Positions 4,538-5,260 of a stretch of 5,260 bases of DNA are shown piece by piece. Origin of the DNA: an uncultured Bacteroidota bacterium (GTDB lineage Bacteria; Bacteroidota; Bacteroidia; Flavobacteriales; Flavobacteriaceae); NCBI GenBank assembly GCA_903888655.1, contig CAISUR010000002.1:1-5260 (forward strand), read 5' to 3'. Position numbers and translations under genes: made by a program. Within the stretch, counting starts at the first letter, position 1, and each line of letters opens with the position of its first letter. Below the pieces are notes generated by a model. The model saw only the letters and a list, made by a program, of their open reading frames with translations. It had not been told where the DNA came from and ran no database searches.

Positions 4538-5260
4538 ATGAAAACAAAACTATTATTAGCTTTTTTATTTATCGTAACATCAATGATGGGGCAGAATTGC
4601 AATATTACTGAAGCTCAAAATGAATTAGCAAAAGTCAATAAAATCATTTTAGATATAAATGGCAATGTTGCTTTAAGTGATATGTTTACGGCACGAGGTC
4701 TTGATTTAATTTTTGAAGAATTACATCAACAAATAAGTGGTATAAATGGTAAAGCAGGTAAGTCAAAAACGTTAAATGGAACAATAGATGATAAAGGAAT
4801 TAACTTTAATGGTACAATATTTAAACATAAAGAAAATGGTTATATAGGTGTATCAGCTAGTGCAACTAGTAAGGATAAATTTGTAGATTTATTTAGCTCT
4901 AACCAATTAAAAAGTATTTATAACATTGGACTTAATTACATATATTTTTTTCGTGGTACAGTTAGATATAATTCAGCAAATAAATCAGCATTAGCACCTC
5001 TTTTAAATGCAGTATGTAGTAATCCAGGATTATCAGATTGTCAAAAAGTTCAACAAACTGATGAAATACAAAAAAAAGCTGGTGAATTACTTGGTGTTGG
5101 GAAATCTCTATATTGGATAAGCTTTAATTCTAAATACAACATAAACCCAGTAAAAATTATTGATGTAACAAAACCATCTTATACAAAAAACTTCAATAGC
5201 GAATATGTTTCTATTGCTGCTTCTTTTAACTATTTAAGAAAAACTAAAAATAATTTAAGA
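4538..5260 (+). CDS. secreted, probably outer-membrane protein, partial (runs off right edge)
   Basis: The ATG at 4538 opens a frame of 241 codons without a stop up to the edge. Residues 1-19 (MKTKLLLAFLFIVTSMMGQ) form a Sec signal peptide; no lipobox Cys stands at the cleavage point, although a Cys follows at 21. The mature part begins with a helical segment (about 21-66) and then has alternating, Gly/Ser/aromatic-rich strands such as GYIGVSASATSKDKFVDLF (101-119) and YNIGLNYIYFFRGTVRYN (127-144). This pattern resembles flavobacterial outer-membrane beta-barrel proteins. An inserted helical stretch with two Cys (NAVCSNPGLSDC, 157-168) follows, then more strand-like sequence near the edge. 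I do not recognise a family. Its coding strand is richer in T and lower in C than the GYF_2 gene upstream. Secretion is well supported; the barrel is inference. Confidence 0.75.
   Translation, partial: MKTKLLLAFLFIVTSMMGQNCNITEAQNELAKVNKIILDINGNVALSDMFTARGLDLIFEELHQQISGINGKAGKSKTLNGTIDDKGINFNGTIFKHKENGYIGVSASATSKDKFVDLFSSNQLKSIYNIGLNYIYFFRGTVRYNSANKSALAPLLNAVCSNPGLSDCQKVQQTDEIQKKAGELLGVGKSLYWISFNSKYNINPVKIIDVTKPSYTKNFNSEYVSIAASFNYLRKTKNNLR

Overview
This window looks like chromosomal DNA from a member of the Bacteroidota, most likely Flavobacterium or a close relative (Flavobacteriaceae). The evidence is very low GC, no Shine-Dalgarno sequences in front of the confident genes, possible TAnnTTTG-type -7 promoter elements, lipoproteins with short hydrophobic leaders ending in a Cys lipobox, a GYF_2-domain membrane protein, and intergenic repeats carrying the 'AATCYGTGGCAAAAA' word common in flavobacterial genomes. 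The genus is an inference; no marker gene is present.

Left part (1-1800, minus strand). Read in transcription order, this holds a LytTR-type response regulator (1795-1082), a 54-residue lipoprotein gene (799-635) ending in a clear intrinsic terminator (617-589), and the start of a lipoprotein with tetratricopeptide repeats (557 to the left edge). The regulator's receiver domain has lost both the phosphoacceptor Asp (now Ser) and the conserved Lys (now Met), so it probably does not work as a normal phospho-switch. The 282-bp gap between regulator and small lipoprotein has two sets of helically spaced direct repeats upstream of a candidate promoter. These are plausible LytTR operator sites. Regulator, small exported lipoprotein and TPR protein may form one regulatory or signalling unit, but this is inferred from position only.

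Middle part (1800-3040). A divergently oriented receiver-domain gene (1902-2180) keeps its acidic pocket and phosphoacceptor Asp but stops after about 90 residues. It has no second half of the receiver and no output domain. An IS1-family element follows directly, with a single-frame transposase (2270-2986) and an intrinsic terminator just in front of it. The missing 3' half of the regulator is not found beyond the element, which suggests an IS-associated deletion.

Right part (3040-5260). After the IS comes a gene-free stretch with perfect hairpins and then three degenerate copies of a roughly 111-116 bp tandem repeat. Next is a GYF_2 / one-transmembrane-segment / C-terminal-domain protein (3550-4248), preceded by a 12-bp inverted repeat and followed by a nested two-stem hairpin (4268-4329). 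After a 200-bp A-rich gap, a secreted, probably outer-membrane-associated protein starts at 4538 and runs off the right edge. The stretch from about 3170 to 4450 is unusually rich in A and C on the plus strand, unlike both flanks.
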